6,176 nt of DNA from Desulfuromonadaceae bacterium GWB2_53_15 (GTDB taxonomy: Bacteria > Desulfobacterota > Desulfuromonadia > Geobacterales > Pseudopelobacteraceae), in the NCBI GenBank assembly GCA_001824455.1, contig MHXL01000168.1, forward strand, positions 1 through 6,176, read 5' to 3'. Positions 5,848 to 6,176 of the stretch are shown in pieces (position 1 is the first letter of the stretch; each line of letters begins with the position of its first letter). A program made the translations under genes and the position numbers. Under the pieces are notes generated by a model. The model had not been told where the DNA came from and made no database searches. It saw nothing but the letters and a program-made list of their open reading frames with translations.

Positions 5848-6176
5848 AGGCAATCACATCATCGATCTTTTCAACACCACTTAGCAACATGACAAGTCGA
5901 TCAATACCAAGGGCAATGCCGGCAGATGGTTGCATTGCAGCCAATTCATCAAGAAATGCCTCTGGAAGGGGTAGGGTTGCATGTCCAGCTTTGGCTCGCT
6001 TGAGATTTGCGTCCACAAACCGCTCACGCTGTTCAACAGGATCGTTGAGTTCACTGAAACCATTGGCAAGCTCTACCCCACCAATATAAAGCTCAAATCT
6101 CTCAGCAACCTTCAAATCATTCGGCTTTAGACGAGCAAGTGCCGCCATTTCAGACGGGTAGTCCAGCAGGAAAACT
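5828..6176 (-). CDS. epmA: EF-P--(R)-beta-lysine ligase EpmA (GenX/PoxA), N-terminus beyond right edge
   Basis: EpmA is a class II lysyl-tRNA synthetase paralogue that activates beta-lysine with ATP and joins it to a conserved lysine of elongation factor P, helping ribosomes through proline-rich stretches. Only the last 115 residues of about 325 are visible; the frame runs off the right edge, so the start is unknown. An internal ATG at 6146-6148 (MAALARL) is not the start, because homology continues upstream (VFLLDYPSE). Visible landmarks are VAERFELYIGG and VELANGFSELNDP (active-site sheet) and motif 3 GIALGIDRLVML, with its Arg codon at 5897-5899. The ALG at 5906-5914 has the EpmA-type Ala (E. 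coli Ala298) where true lysyl-tRNA synthetases have Gly, and the insert before motif 3 is short, as in EpmA. Its neighbour epmB makes the substrate. Full lysyl-tRNA synthetase cannot be wholly excluded without the N-terminus. Confidence 0.92.
   Translation of the reverse strand, partial: VFLLDYPSEMAALARLKPNDLKVAERFELYIGGVELANGFSELNDPVEQRERFVDANLKRAKAGHATLPLPEAFLDELAAMQPSAGIALGIDRLVMLLSGVEKIDDVIAFTTEEL

Noticed and set aside
1..6176. CRISPR array, insertion sequence, tRNA or riboswitch
   Set aside because: Both strands were read for spaced direct repeats, transposase motifs, cloverleaf ends and long structured leaders; none was seen, and coding sequence fills nearly all the window.

Overview
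This window looks like ordinary, compact core chromosome from a Desulfobacterota bacterium of the Geobacter/Desulfuromonas type. That placement is inference: the PurM sequence closely resembles the Geobacter PurM I remember, and a purM locus near an EF-P modification locus plus a GspA/GspB pair also fits that group. No database search was possible. I see no mobile element, CRISPR array, tRNA, rRNA, phage gene or defence system, and no convincing undescribed system.

Layout, left to right. (1) purM (minus strand, its C-terminus cut off by the left edge) makes aminoimidazole ribonucleotide in purine synthesis. It has a TTG start, a near-perfect Shine-Dalgarno site and a good sigma70-type promoter. 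(2) Divergent from it lies a two-gene plus-strand unit: an exported lytic transglycosylase with an N-terminal DUF4124-like segment, followed after 3 bases by pgsA (phosphatidylglycerophosphate synthase). Both act on the cell envelope. (3) Converging on pgsA with an 11-base gap is a minus-strand pair, gspA then gspB. They encode an inner-membrane AAA ATPase with a periplasmic peptidoglycan-binding domain and its partner, which in type II secretion help the secretin assemble through the cell wall. No other secretion genes are visible. (4) After an AT-rich divergent spacer of 133 bases comes epmB (plus), a radical-SAM lysine 2,3-aminomutase-family enzyme. It converges with, and overlaps by 20 bases, epmA (minus, N-terminus cut off by the right edge), the lysyl-tRNA synthetase paralogue that attaches beta-lysine to elongation factor P. 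EpmB supplies the beta-lysine that EpmA attaches.

Transcription units therefore alternate: two divergent spacers (946-1088 and 4677-4809) and two convergent junctions with no visible terminator. There is no gene-free stretch over 300 bases. Points worth a second look: the EpmB keeps both lysine-binding aspartates of true lysine 2,3-aminomutase, gspA carries a C8 tract in its juxtamembrane linker, and an inverted repeat overlaps the -10 region of the purM promoter.
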